From positions 1-64,000 of the forward strand of contig JBMFWG010000003.1 in assembly GCA_049965515.1 (NCBI GenBank): a stretch of DNA of 64,000 nucleotides, read 5' to 3'. Positions within the stretch are counted from its first letter, which is position 1; every line of letters begins with the position of its first letter. Shown piece by piece: positions 24,346-36,169 of this stretch. This DNA is from UBA4572 sp049965515. Its GTDB lineage: Bacteria > Nitrospirota > Leptospirillia > Leptospirillales > Leptospirillaceae. Position numbers and translations under genes: made by a program. Under the pieces are notes generated by a model. It had not been told where the DNA came from, did not search any database, and was given only the letters and a program-made list of their open reading frames with translations.

Positions 24346-24845
24346 CGCCCCCCCTTCCGGCGCGGGGAGGGGAGGGTCTTCTTTGGGGAGGGAGCCGGGG
24401 AAGAGGGGGCTGAAGTGGAGGCCTTCCCCTTTTCCGGCGAGCTCTTCCCTCTGGAGACAGGAGCCTTCTTCAACGCCTTTGTTTCTGCGGTTCGCCTCTC
24501 CCTGACGGCATTTTTGGGATCCACCATGACAATGACCGGGCGATGGTCCGGAACCTCTTCCGGGGTCAGGAGAGCGTAAGAAAAGATAATGATCCGGTCT
24601 CCTACCGCCCCCTTCCGGGCCGTGGGACCATTGAGACACACTGTCCCGGAGCCTTTTTCCCCTTCGATGACATAGGTGGAGAAACGCTCGCCATTATTGA
24701 GGTTGCTGATGACCACCTCTTCATAGGGAAGGATCCCCGCTGCGGCCATCAGGTCGGTATCGAGGGTCAGGCTCCCCTCATATTCGAGTTCGGACTGGGT
24801 CACCGTGGCACGATGGATCTTGGAACGCAGGAAAGATCTCAACAT
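24342..24845 (-). CDS. panD: Aspartate 1-decarboxylase with a basic C-terminal tail
   Basis: Makes beta-alanine for pantothenate and coenzyme A. It is a pyruvoyl enzyme formed by self-cleavage, here between Gly24 and Ser25 in ELEYEGSLTLD. Other motifs (MLRSFLRSKIHRATVT, NLNNGERFSTYVI, GPTARKGAVGDRIIIFSYA) are intact. The family is normally about 126 residues; this one has about 40 extra residues rich in Lys, Pro, Ser and Ala (after residue 127). The gene lies between gatC and gatA, overlapping gatA by four bases. Confidence 0.93.
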   Translation of the reverse strand: MLRSFLRSKIHRATVTQSELEYEGSLTLDTDLMAAAGILPYEEVVISNLNNGERFSTYVIEGEKGSGTVCLNGPTARKGAVGDRIIIFSYALLTPEEVPDHRPVIVMVDPKNAVRERRTAETKALKKAPVSRGKSSPEKGKASTSAPSSPAPSPKKTLPSPRRKGGR

Positions 24846-24849
24846 GGCT

Positions 24850-25143
24850 CTACCGACCCTCCTCGAGAATACGGGGGACCCGGAAGAAGCCTCCTCCGGC
24901 ATCGGGAGCCAGGGCCAAGGCCTCCCCGACACGGGGGAAGGGGGCGGCAAGATCCCGTGCCAGAGGCCGTCCCCCACCCTCAATGGAACCCGTCAACTCG
25001 TCTGCCACGGCCACTGTGCCCAGGGCCTCCACATAATCCAAAATGGAAGAGAGCTCCCCCGTCATGCGTTCCGCTTCCTCGTTCGTCAGCGCAAGACCCG
25101 CCAGGCGCGCCACATTGAGCACATCCTTTTTTTCAAGATTCAC
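24850..25143 (-). CDS. gatC: Asp-tRNA(Asn)/Glu-tRNA(Gln) amidotransferase subunit C
   Basis: The small subunit (97 residues) that wraps around GatA and stabilises GatCAB. It shows VLNVARLAGLALTNEEAERMTGEL, SSILDYVEALGTV and the C-terminal R-D-x-x-x-P...VPRILE pattern typical of GatC. The start is GTG with AAGGAA upstream. It is the first gene of the gatC-panD-gatA-gatB run, behind a predicted promoter. Confidence 0.93.
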   Translation of the reverse strand: MNLEKKDVLNVARLAGLALTNEEAERMTGELSSILDYVEALGTVAVADELTGSIEGGGRPLARDLAAPFPRVGEALALAPDAGGGFFRVPRILEEGR

Positions 25144-25214
25144 TTTCGGATTCCTTCCCGGAAAATCGTTTTTCTCTCCGACACATTCTTCCCCAGCAGG
25201 GCCGTATTTTTTTA

Positions 25215-25243
25215 ATTATATCCCAACCGTGCGTCCTCAGAAA
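25215..25243 (-). promoter_or_regulatory. Predicted promoter of the gat operon
   Basis: On the minus strand a perfect -10 TATAAT (25215-25220) is preceded at 17 bases by TTTCTG (25238-25243), a poor -35. It sits in the only AT-rich patch between pcrA and gatC. Confidence 0.45.
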
Positions 25244-25269
25244 CCATTCCTGTCGCCAAGAGCCTTCCC

Positions 25270-27659
<2,390 letters not shown>

Positions 27660-27663
<4 letters not shown>

Positions 27664-28991
27664 TCCTGGCCTTGGCCTTCCTCTTCGAGGATACGGGAAC
27701 GCCAGAGTCCGGCAAAGCGGACATTGGCCTCTTCCGCCTCGTCCCTGGCCACAAAGACGATCTCCTTCCCTGACGGAGCAAAGGAAGGGCGGCAGTTCAC
27801 GAGCCGAGCCGTGGCATCAACCGGAAGAATCTTGTTGGGGCTTCCCCCCTCGACATTCTGGAGGAGAGGCTCCGTCGGCCAGGTCCAGAAGGGCTTGGAG
27901 TCGGGGCGGGTCCGAAGATAGAGAAAAGCGTTTCCACGCGGGCTCCACAGGGGGTAAAGATTGTAGCCGGTCTTTACGACCGGGGTCGGCTCTTCTGATC
28001 CGTTCCGAAGCAGGGCCAGACCTCTGCCTCCTGCCTCCGCCTGCATCTCCAGCAAAATGTTCTCTCCGGTGGGCGAGACCATGGGGTAGAAAAATTCGCG
28101 ATGGACCAGGAGAGGCGTGGCCTCTCCGGTTCGGAGGTCGAGGCGGACAATCGTGTTTCGTCGGGCGGGGCTTTCAATGCGGCGATCCCTCGTATGAAAC
28201 CAGAGAGTTTCCCCGTCCGGAGTCACCGAAAAGTGGTCGATATGTTCGGAGGAACGGTAAAGCTCCCGGGAGCCCTCTCCGGGACTCCAGAGATAGAGAA
28301 GGGATTCTTCCCGGAAGCGTCCCTCCTTGAAGCGAATGATATAGACAAGCCGTTCTCCGTCCGGCAACCAGTGGAAATCGCCCAGACTCTCCTCATGGTG
28401 GTGGCGGGAAGCGGGCCAGTCGATCACATCACTCTTGTTTTCCCCCAGGGGGCTACAAATGGTCAGCTGGTCCCCCATGACGATGTGCCTTGTGGTCTTC
28501 CAGAGAATTTTCCGGGTATAGGGCTTCCAGCGCTGCCGGGTATGGATGGCGAGATGGCGGCCGGAGGGAGAGATCAGGAAGGACTGGGGACGCACTGCAT
28601 CCGGGTCGAAGGGAAAAATCACCATCTCGCCGGTCTGGGTATCCAGACGGACAAGCATCCACTGGGCCCCGAAGTGCTCCCACTTCTTGCGGTCCTGATG
28701 GAACGTAATGTAGCGTCCGTCAGGGCTCCAGACAGGAACAAGCTCATTGGCTCCCCGCCCCCGTTCCCGGTAGTTGACCGCCACGAGATTGTCCCCGACA
28801 TCGTGAAGAACCTTGCGGGTGGAGGCATCGATGACGGTGAGACAGCCGAGGTCGCGGGTTTCATGGATGGTATCCGGATCGGTGAGGCGAACACACGCAA
28901 TCTTGGTTCCGTCTGGAGAGAAGGTGGGGACGACGGCCTCCACCTTTCCCGGAAGAATCTCTTCTGTTTCAATGGTCCACTTTCTCGTCAT
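27660..28991 (-). CDS. TolB-like beta-propeller protein, cytoplasmic
   Basis: A 443-residue protein built of WD40-like/PD40 repeats: FSPDGTKIACVR, WSPDGRYITFH, ISPSGRHLAIHT, LPDGERLVYI, VTPDGETLWFH, VSPTGENILLE, WSPRGNAFLY and FAPSGKEIVFVA, about eight in all. Unlike TolB it has no signal peptide, so it should be cytoplasmic. Function unknown. It is translationally coupled to the downstream helicase gene. The start ATG has GAGGAG nine bases upstream. Confidence 0.75.
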
Positions 28992-29018
28992 GGCAAAAAA
29001 CTCCTCAAGAATACTTCT

Positions 29019-30839
29019 CTATTCGACGGTGACGGACTTGGCGAGATTCCTCGGCTGGTCGACATCGTTGCCCATCAGGACGGCGGTGCGATAGCTCAGA
29101 AGCTGAAGGACCGCCGTGGCAAAAAACACGCCCTCCCACCCTTCTGTCGGGGGAAGAGGATATGTCGGGGGCACCGGAGCGGACTCGGCAGAGGCGATTG
29201 TCAGCACTGTACCTCCCCGGGCCTCTACCTCCCGGATATTCGACCACTCCTTGGCCGCCAGTTCCGGGTCCACAAGGGGGGCCACCACAAGAACTCCCGG
29301 CTCGACCAATGCGATGGGACCATGCTTGAGCTCCCCACCGGGATAGCCGTCCGCCGGCCGATAGGTGATCTCCTTGAGCTTGAGCGCCCCTTCAATGGCC
29401 AGCGGGTAATCGAGCCCACGGCCGATGAAGATCACAAAGCGGGAGGAGGCGACCTTCTCGGCCAATCGATCGATGGTTCCAAGATCAAGGGCTCCCAGAA
29501 ATCCTTCGAGACGCGCGGGGGCCCGAAGAAGAAGCTCGAGGGAGCGCCGGGAGCCCTCTTCTTCCCGAAGACCCGTCCGGCGCGCCAGGTGAAGGGCCAG
29601 GAGCCAGACGGCGGTCATTTGGGCGACAAAGGCCTTGGTGGAGGCCACTCCAATTTCGGGACCCGCCCGCGTCAGGAGGGTCGCCTCGGCCTCACGGGTA
29701 ATGGAGGAGCCGGGGACATTGGTTATGGCCAGGGTCAGATACCCCTCCCGGCGGGCATGGTCCAGCGCCCCCAGGGTATCCGCGGTCTCGCCCGACTGGG
29801 TCACCCCGACCACCCAGGCCCCCTTCCGGATCCGGAGGGGGCGATAGCGGAATTCGGAGGCAATCTCCACCCTTACGGGGATGTCCGAGAGGGACTCGAT
29901 CAGCTGACGGCCAAGAAGCGAGGCGTGGTAGGAGGTCCCACAGGCCACGAAGACAATCTCGGGAGGCGAGGGGCCCAGACGGGTGAGCTCGGAGAGCATG
30001 ACCCGTCCATGGCCAGGGGCAACCCGCCCCTCAAGGGTCTCCATGATCGCACGAGGCCCCTCGAAGATCTCCTTTTCCATGAAGTGGCGATAGTGGCCCT
30101 TTTCCGCAGCCACGGGATCCCAGGGGACCTCTTCGAAGACGGCCGGGAGCGGGGCGGATCCGTCCACGGGGAGGAGTTCCAGTCCTTCCGGTCCGATCGA
30201 GGCAATGACGTCGGGAGGGAGGGGCATGACCTTCCGTGTCCACTTCAGGAAGGCCGGAATATCGGAGGCCAGGAAAAAGGCATTGTCCCCCTCTCCCAGA
30301 AGGAGCGGGGCCCCCCTCCGGACCCCTAGAAGCTCTCCTGGATGCTCCTCGCAAAGGACCGCCAGGGCATAGCTCCCCCTGATCTCACGAAGAGCCAGAC
30401 GGACGGCTTCGGTCAGATTGCCGGTGGTGCGATAGTGGCGGTGGACAAGATGGGCCACCACCTCGGTATCCGTTTCGGAGGAAAAGAAAAACCCCTCCGA
30501 AATGAGGCGCTCCCGAAGCTCCCGGTCGTTTTCGATGATGCCGTTGTGAACGACGGCAACAGGACCCGAACAGTGAGGATGCGCGTTGTCTTCGGTGGGA
30601 GCCCCATGGGTTGCCCAGCGAATGTGGCCAATGGCAGGTCCGGGCCTCCCCTTTCGCCCCTGGCAGAGAGCCACAAGATTGGAGAGTTTTCCGGAGGCAC
30701 GAGCCACCTCTATCCGGCCTTCTTTTCCGAAATAGGCCACTCCCGCCGAATCATATCCCCGATATTCGAGGCGCGACAGGGCCTCAAGAACAAGGGAGAC
30801 AGGTTCTTCCGGTCCAATATAGCCAATGATTCCACACAT
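29019..30839 (-). CDS. glmS: Glutamine--fructose-6-phosphate aminotransferase (isomerizing)
   Basis: Makes glucosamine-6-phosphate for cell-wall synthesis. The 606-residue product begins MCGIIGYIG, with Cys2 as the N-terminal nucleophile of the class II amidotransferase domain, and has GHIRWATHGAPT. Two SIS domains follow (ACGTSYHASLLGRQLIE, GVTQSGETADTLGAL, GVASTKAFVAQ), and it ends in KSVTVE. Its ATG shares one base with the TGA of glmU, so the two pathway genes are coupled. No glmS ribozyme is seen, as expected outside Firmicutes. Confidence 0.96.
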   Translation of the reverse strand: MCGIIGYIGPEEPVSLVLEALSRLEYRGYDSAGVAYFGKEGRIEVARASGKLSNLVALCQGRKGRPGPAIGHIRWATHGAPTEDNAHPHCSGPVAVVHNGIIENDRELRERLISEGFFFSSETDTEVVAHLVHRHYRTTGNLTEAVRLALREIRGSYALAVLCEEHPGELLGVRRGAPLLLGEGDNAFFLASDIPAFLKWTRKVMPLPPDVIASIGPEGLELLPVDGSAPLPAVFEEVPWDPVAAEKGHYRHFMEKEIFEGPRAIMETLEGRVAPGHGRVMLSELTRLGPSPPEIVFVACGTSYHASLLGRQLIESLSDIPVRVEIASEFRYRPLRIRKGAWVVGVTQSGETADTLGALDHARREGYLTLAITNVPGSSITREAEATLLTRAGPEIGVASTKAFVAQMTAVWLLALHLARRTGLREEEGSRRSLELLLRAPARLEGFLGALDLGTIDRLAEKVASSRFVIFIGRGLDYPLAIEGALKLKEITYRPADGYPGGELKHGPIALVEPGVLVVAPLVDPELAAKEWSNIREVEARGGTVLTIASAESAPVPPTYPLPPTEGWEGVFFATAVLQLLSYRTAVLMGNDVDQPRNLAKSVTVE

Positions 30840-32272
30840 CAGGACGATTCCTTCTTCCTTGAGTTTTTCTTTTGCTCCCGGCGACGATGGTAGCGGTGGC
30901 CTCCCTCCGGCCGGAGTTGGGAATCGGAACGGGAGAGGTAAAGAGCCCCGGAGGGAACGTCCTCCACCACCGTTGACCCCGCGGCAATGACCGCTCCGTC
31001 GCCGACGGAGACCGGAGCGACGAGCTGCGTGTCACTTCCCACAAAGACATCGGCCCCGATGGCGGTAGAAAACTTTTCGTAGCCATCATAGTTGCAGGTG
31101 ATCGTCCCGGCTCCGACATTGGTGCGATCCCCTACCGTCACGTCCCCGAGGTAGGAGAGGTGGTTGGCCTTGGCCCGCTCTCCCAAAATCGCCTTCTTCG
31201 TCTCCACGAAATTTCCGACATGGGACTCTCTCCCAAGGCGGGTTCCCGGACGCAGATGGGCAAAGGGCCCCACCACCGCTCCCGGCCCCACCACCGCCTC
31301 CGCCGCCACAACATAGTCCCGGATAACCGCTCCGTCGTCCACCTCGGCATTGGTGAGGTGAACGCCCATTCCGATACGGCAGTTCGCTCCTACCCGCGTA
31401 CGTCCCTCGAGATAGCTCTGGGGAAAAAGGACCGTCCCCGGACCGATTTCGACATCGGGCCCAACGTCGGTCCGTCCGGGATCGAGAAAGGTGACGCCCC
31501 GCTCCATATGCCCCCGGTTGATTCGCTCCCGGAGAAGGGCGGTCACCCGGGAGAGCTCCTCCTGGGTATTGACCCCCCTCATCGCATCGGGGGGGGCTTC
31601 CAGGGTTCGAACCTCCCCCCCCTGGGCCACGACCCGGGCGACGAGGTCGGTCAGATAGCGCTCTCCCTTTTTGGGATCGGGAAGGATCCGCCCCCGAGCT
31701 TCATGGAGGATGGTCCGGGGGATCAGATAGATCCCGGCATTGACCTCGCGGAGGGCGCGCTCCTCTGGCGAAGCTCCGCTCTCCTCACGAATGCCGGTGA
31801 CCCTTCCCGAGAAATCCCGGAGAATGCGCCCGTAACCGGTGGGGTTATCGAGAAAGGCCGTCGTCAGGACAAGGGCCCCGGCATTCTCGCGCCCTTGGGC
31901 CACCAACGCCTCAAGCAGCGCCGTATCAACCAGAGGGCCGTCTCCATTGAGCACCAGCAGATGGGTCGCGGAGCCTTCCGTAAAGATCCGGGAGGAAAAG
32001 AGGGCCTCGCAGGCCCCCCACGTCCCGTCGGGCCTTTCCTGGACAACGGGAAGAAGAGGAGGCGATGGCCGATTCGCATGGACCGACTCCACCGGCAGTC
32101 CCGAAGGGGGGACAATGACATGGATACTCGCCAGCCCTTCCCTCAGACCCGCCAGGGCGCGGTAGGGGTAGGAAAGGAGGGGCTCCCCCAGAACCGGGGA
32201 AAGGACTTTGGGAACAGGTGACCGCATCCGCGTCCCGGAGCCGGCGGCCAGAAGCACCCCATCAATGATCAT
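30839..32272 (-). CDS. glmU: Bifunctional N-acetylglucosamine-1-phosphate uridyltransferase / glucosamine-1-phosphate acetyltransferase
   Basis: Catalyses the last two steps to UDP-GlcNAc. The 477-residue protein has the N-terminal uridyltransferase motif LLAAGSGTRMRSPVPKVL, NGDGPLVD and EVNAGIYL, then the left-handed beta-helix of hexapeptide repeats (about 260 to 450) with GPFAHLRPGTRLG, GNFVETKKAILGERAKANHLSYLG and GTITCNYDGYEK. The basic C-terminus (HRRREQKKNSRKKESS) is a small extension. It overlaps the DUF502 gene by 11 bases and glmS by one. Confidence 0.96.
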   Translation of the reverse strand: MIIDGVLLAAGSGTRMRSPVPKVLSPVLGEPLLSYPYRALAGLREGLASIHVIVPPSGLPVESVHANRPSPPLLPVVQERPDGTWGACEALFSSRIFTEGSATHLLVLNGDGPLVDTALLEALVAQGRENAGALVLTTAFLDNPTGYGRILRDFSGRVTGIREESGASPEERALREVNAGIYLIPRTILHEARGRILPDPKKGERYLTDLVARVVAQGGEVRTLEAPPDAMRGVNTQEELSRVTALLRERINRGHMERGVTFLDPGRTDVGPDVEIGPGTVLFPQSYLEGRTRVGANCRIGMGVHLTNAEVDDGAVIRDYVVAAEAVVGPGAVVGPFAHLRPGTRLGRESHVGNFVETKKAILGERAKANHLSYLGDVTVGDRTNVGAGTITCNYDGYEKFSTAIGADVFVGSDTQLVAPVSVGDGAVIAAGSTVVEDVPSGALYLSRSDSQLRPEGGHRYHRRREQKKNSRKKESS

Positions 32273-32909
32273 GGTAGACCTCCTCGGACCGTCTGGCCAC
32301 CGGGAGCCTCTCGGGCATGCCGAGCCCCCCCGAAAGAATCATCCGGATCCCCTCCTCAACGGGAATGCCGGTTTCGCGGACCATCGACTCCGGCACAAAG
32401 GCCTGGACTCCGATATAGAGATTGTTGCTGGGGAAGAAGATCGAGGCATAGCGGACCGGATCGCCATCAAGAACTACCCATTGCGTCAAAAATCCCATGG
32501 TATAGGCCCCGGCCTTCGGATATTCAGCGAGAACCACCTTCCGGAAGCCTTTTCCGCCGGAAGGAGAAAAGGCTTCCAGGATCGTCTTCACCGCCGTGTA
32601 GAGTTTTTTGAAGATCGGGATGTGGGTGAGCCCCCCTTCCAGAAAGGAGAGGAGTTTCTGCCCGATGACATTGGTGGCGACGATGCCGGTCAAAAAGATG
32701 ATTCCGAGAAGGACGGCAATCCCCAGCCCGGGAATGGGGCGCCCCACCAGGAGAATCACGATGGGGTCAAGGAGAGAGTCGAGAAAGAGAAAGATCCGAT
32801 AGAAGATATAGCCGGAAAGGGCCACGGGAAGAACGATAAGAAGTCCGGTAATGAACTGGGTCTTGAGAGTGGCCCGAATACGGTCACCGCTTGACTGGAT
32901 CCACCCCAA
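32262..32909 (-). CDS. DUF502-family membrane protein
   Basis: A 215-residue inner-membrane protein with two hydrophobic segments (about 19-45 and 62-85: GLLIVLPVALSGYIFYRIFL and LGIAVLLGIIFLTGIVATNV), then the conserved DUF502 stretch HIPIFKKLYTAVKTILEAF and a cytoplasmic or periplasmic domain with FFPSNNLYIGVQAFVPES. Function unknown to me. Start is TTG with AAGGA upstream. It overlaps glmU, so it probably leads the glmU-glmS operon. Confidence 0.8.
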   Translation of the reverse strand: MGWIQSSGDRIRATLKTQFITGLLIVLPVALSGYIFYRIFLFLDSLLDPIVILLVGRPIPGLGIAVLLGIIFLTGIVATNVIGQKLLSFLEGGLTHIPIFKKLYTAVKTILEAFSPSGGKGFRKVVLAEYPKAGAYTMGFLTQWVVLDGDPVRYASIFFPSNNLYIGVQAFVPESMVRETGIPVEEGIRMILSGGLGMPERLPVARRSEEVYHDH

Positions 32910-32960
32910 AGGGGCCCCCTTCCTTATTTTTCCGGCAGTTTGACTCCGGATCTATCCTAC

Positions 32961-33425
32961 CTATTTTGACGATCCGGGAGCAAGAGCGTCCTCTGAGGGA
33001 CGGACCCAACGGTCCATGGAGGTGTGAAGGGCAACCCGGCGATCCCCTGCCCTGAGACTCACCGCCGGCTCCGTGTGAGTATTCATCACCGCCTGCCAGC
33101 TCCGGGTGTAGCGAGAAAAAAGGTCGTCAAGAAGCCTCCCCTGCTCTAAGGGCGGAAGAGAGGCCCACCCTGGGCCGACCCGAACCCGGAGAACCTGACC
33201 CCCATAACGGATCGACTCCCCTTCAAGAACCTTCCCTTGGCCGGCCGACCCGGACGCCAGGGCCGCCACGATTTTCTCGGCCTCCCGGGAGAGGCGCGCC
33301 TCCCGACTCTTTTCTCCGGAGGGGCCCGAGGACCCCGGGGAAGGCCCCGAGATGCGGACCATGATCACCACAAGGGCGACGAGAAGCGCTCCTCCCAGAA
33401 CAACAACCGCCCAACGTGCTCCCAC
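32961..33425 (-). CDS. Unrecognised membrane-anchored protein
   Basis: A 154-residue protein with one N-terminal anchor (WAVVVLGGALLVALVVIMV) and a Ser/Gly/Pro linker before a small soluble domain (SIRYGGQVLRVRVGPGWASL, LLDDLFSRYTRSWQAVMN). No family recognised. Start is GTG with GGGAGGAGAC upstream, a strong site. It lies 51 bases before the DUF502 gene on the same strand. Confidence 0.65.
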   Translation of the reverse strand: MGARWAVVVLGGALLVALVVIMVRISGPSPGSSGPSGEKSREARLSREAEKIVAALASGSAGQGKVLEGESIRYGGQVLRVRVGPGWASLPPLEQGRLLDDLFSRYTRSWQAVMNTHTEPAVSLRAGDRRVALHTSMDRWVRPSEDALAPGSSK

Positions 33426-33578
33426 CTGTCTCCTCCCGGCTTTATCTCAACTCGCTCCTGGCTTACAGTTCTCCCCACCCTGTCGGGGGACATTCCTGAC
33501 TTAATATTGTATCATCGAAAAAAGTCCGGAGGAAAAAATTCCTCCTTCGTCCTTCACCCCTCAGGAGCCTTGCTGTCC

Positions 33579-35147
33579 ATGTCGCCAATCTCTCTGAAGA
33601 GGGCCACGGGAGCCCTCGCTCTTCTCCTTGTCATCCTCAGCCCAGGCTCCGGATTCGGAGGATCGAGAAGCCATCGATATTACCCCTCGACAAGCCCTCA
33701 ATATTCCTCCCAGCTCGAGATCGAATCGGTCTCCCTTCTCTTTCGGAACAACAACATCCTTGTTTCCGACACCCGCCATACAATCGTCTTCATCAACGTG
33801 AGCGGGCTTTCAGAAACCGTTCCCCAGATTGAAGGGAACTCCCTCTCGGTGAGACTGTCCTCCGGACAGGCGGCCGTCGTCGCAGGGAATACCCACACGG
33901 CCCCCCTTCCCCTCGAGACTCCTCTTCCGGCCCTCTCTGTGGGGATCAATCCCCTGTCCATCTCCGAATCGGACGGGCTCCTGTATATTGCCGATGGAAG
34001 TGGCCGGATCGACGCCTTGAATCTCGACACCCAAGTTCATGACATCATCCTCATCCCCGACTCGAAGATCCGCCTCAATGCCGGAGCCCATATTTCAAGG
34101 CTCCTCAAGCGCTCTCCCACCATCGGCAAGCTTTTGGGCATGGCAACGACCCTTCCGCTTGATCCTGGCAAGATCTCCGTCATCGCCGGTGGAGGAAGAA
34201 TCCCCCCCTCAAAAGCTCCGATCGATGCCCTTCGGGCCAGAATCAGCCCCATCGGACTTTCCTCCGACGCTGAAGGGATTTATGTGGTGGGAGAGACCGG
34301 GCACATCCTCTATCTCAACAACACGGCCACTCCTCATGAGATTCCCGTCCGGGAGGGGAGATCGACCCGTATTGTCAGTGTTCGGCCGGGAGAGATCTTT
34401 CTCGTGGCCAGCCGGGGCGAGGAGCATGACCTCCGGCCGGGAGCCGATCCCGTCCCTGCAATTTCCACCACCATGTACCCCACGACGATCATTGCCTCAA
34501 AAGGCCGGATCTTCACCGCCGACCAGGATGGCAACATCGACATGATCAACCTGACCACACATCCCCTGACCCTGCCGGGATCTCCGGGAGAGAGTGCCCC
34601 CCGGACCCTCGAACCGGGGATGGTCCTCCGGATTGCCGGAGGGGGAACCCGTTTCGTGGGCTTTAACCCGCACCCTGCGCTGGAAGCCATGATTCGCCCC
34701 CACTCCATGACCTACGACCCTCGCGGCTTTCTCTACATTGGTGACATTGAAGAAACCCACCAGGCGGGGAGAATTCTGGCCGTCAACGTCTCGGACAAAT
34801 CCCTGTCCCTTCCCCTCATGCGACATGGCGCCTTTCGGAAACTCACCGTTGCCCCCGGAGAGATCGTGGCGATCGCCGGAAACTCCAGAACACGCCCCCT
34901 GGCCACCACAACCCCTACCCCAGCCGGGGATGCCGGAATCGAGCCCATCCAGCTCTCCTACCGGAACGGACTTCTTGCCATCGGAAATCTTCTGGGGTCG
35001 CTCGACCTTGTGAACCTCACCTTCCGGAACCGGCGGGCCTTTCCCAACGACGTTCACTCCTCCCTCCTCCTGCCTCCTGGAACGATCCTCTCCCTGATGG
35101 GCAATGGCTTCGACTCCTCCCAGAAGCCCTCCGACGAGGCCAACTGA
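33579..35147 (+). CDS. Secreted NHL-type beta-propeller protein
   Basis: A 522-residue exported protein: signal LKRATGALALLLVILSPGSG followed by repeated propeller blades such as GLLYIADGSGRIDALNL, GIYVVGETGHILYLNN, GRIFTADQDGNIDMINL, GFLYIGDIEETHQ and GLLAIGNLLGSLDLVNL, alternating with PGKISVIAGGG, PGMVLRIAGGG and PGEIVAIAGN. This blade pattern is that of NHL repeats. No catalytic motif; a role in envelope binding or scaffolding is a guess. The ATG at 33579 has CAGGAG 11-12 bases upstream; the frame is open further upstream, but that part covers the divergent gene. Confidence 0.75.
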   Translation: MSPISLKRATGALALLLVILSPGSGFGGSRSHRYYPSTSPQYSSQLEIESVSLLFRNNNILVSDTRHTIVFINVSGLSETVPQIEGNSLSVRLSSGQAAVVAGNTHTAPLPLETPLPALSVGINPLSISESDGLLYIADGSGRIDALNLDTQVHDIILIPDSKIRLNAGAHISRLLKRSPTIGKLLGMATTLPLDPGKISVIAGGGRIPPSKAPIDALRARISPIGLSSDAEGIYVVGETGHILYLNNTATPHEIPVREGRSTRIVSVRPGEIFLVASRGEEHDLRPGADPVPAISTTMYPTTIIASKGRIFTADQDGNIDMINLTTHPLTLPGSPGESAPRTLEPGMVLRIAGGGTRFVGFNPHPALEAMIRPHSMTYDPRGFLYIGDIEETHQAGRILAVNVSDKSLSLPLMRHGAFRKLTVAPGEIVAIAGNSRTRPLATTTPTPAGDAGIEPIQLSYRNGLLAIGNLLGSLDLVNLTFRNRRAFPNDVHSSLLLPPGTILSLMGNGFDSSQKPSDEAN

Positions 35148-35215
35148 CGTGATGGGCGAAGGGGAGTGAACCGGAGGAAGACACAGATTTTCCGTGAGGG
35201 AGGAAAGAAGGCGTC

Positions 35216-36163
35216 TCAGGAACGCATGAAGGGGGATTCGAGGAGCCTGATCTGCGGAAGGGCTCCCGAGCCGGCCGAAGGACACTCCATGCTGATTTCA
35301 ACTCCCAGGGGCCAGGTGGCCATGGGACGTCCATGGCCCGGAAGGGATGAAAAGAGAACCGGGATCTCTCCCACCAAGGAAAGGACAAGCTCCTCGGCGT
35401 TCCGTGCCGGATCATCGTCCCGGGACTCCGAACGGAGAAAGGGGCCCATCACCACTCCCGCCAGGTCCCTGAGTCCTCCGGCAAGCGCCAGCGTCCGGAG
35501 AGCCCGGTCCACGGCATAGAGGGGCTCGTCCACATCCTCGATGAGCAGGATGGCCCCGGAAAGATCCGGCATGAAGGGGGTCCCCGAGAGGTGGGCGAGA
35601 GATTCGAGATTGCCCCCCCAAAGCCTCCCCGACGCCTGTCCCGGACGAAGACTCCGGCACTCTCCCAACGGAAGACAGTCCCCCTCCCTCACCTCTCCTG
35701 AAACCATCGACCACCACAGGGAGAAGGTACCGGGAGAGACAAGCTCCCGCGCTGTGGGTCCCCAAAAGGTCACAAGTCGGCTGTGGCGCCAGAGAGCCGC
35801 ATGAAGATAGGTTGCATCGGAAAATCCACAGAAGAGGGGAATGTGATCCGGATCCGGAAAGGAAGGGGGAACCCACCTTTCCAGGAGCCGAATCGCCCCT
35901 GATCCCGCACGGTAAGAGAGGACGCCGGCCGCGCCGGAGGACAGGGCCCGGACGAAATCCCGGCCACGCACCGGGTCCGTCGCAACATAGGGATCCGCTC
36001 CGTGCTCCTCCTCCCCGAATAGTTCAGGAACAAGCCCCACTCCCTTGAGGCGAGGAAGAACCCTCGACCCCCACTCGGCGAAGGGCCGCCCGAGAGAGGG
36101 TCGAGGGAGAAGGAGGCGATCCCCTTGCCGCAGGGGGCGGGTGGGACGAAGGAGGGGCCCCAA
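35216..36163 (-). CDS. LD-carboxypeptidase, peptidase family S66
   Basis: A serine peptidase that removes the terminal D-Ala from murein tetrapeptides during recycling. The nucleophile Ser is in FCGFSDATYLHAAL, followed by GRLWGGNLESLAHL and the catalytic His in LPGHGRPMATWPLG; the Glu is in LIEDVDEPLYAVDRAL. 315 residues, family-typical. The TTG start at 36163 is uncertain, with no good ribosome site, but the N-terminal LRQGDRLLLPRPS strand requires a start close to here. It lies directly after the ribbon-helix-helix gene. Confidence 0.82.
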   Translation of the reverse strand: MGPLLRPTRPLRQGDRLLLPRPSLGRPFAEWGSRVLPRLKGVGLVPELFGEEEHGADPYVATDPVRGRDFVRALSSGAAGVLSYRAGSGAIRLLERWVPPSFPDPDHIPLFCGFSDATYLHAALWRHSRLVTFWGPTARELVSPGTFSLWWSMVSGEVREGDCLPLGECRSLRPGQASGRLWGGNLESLAHLSGTPFMPDLSGAILLIEDVDEPLYAVDRALRTLALAGGLRDLAGVVMGPFLRSESRDDDPARNAEELVLSLVGEIPVLFSSLPGHGRPMATWPLGVEISMECPSAGSGALPQIRLLESPFMRS

Positions 36164-36169
36164 GGAGGC

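Noticed and set aside
24346..24639. N-terminal extension of gatA of about 98 codons
   Set aside because: It lies within panD in another frame, and the GatA family starts at the ATG at 24345; triad positions 79/154/178 match family numbering only with that start.
28101..30329. 742-codon open frame on the plus strand, opposite the propeller and glmS genes
   Set aside because: It is the antisense shadow of two well-supported minus-strand genes in GC-rich DNA. Its translation is Gly/Arg/Pro-rich with no domain.
31590..31620. tRNA-like GGTTCGAACC stretch
   Set aside because: It lies inside glmU coding sequence, and no acceptor, D or anticodon stem can be built around it.
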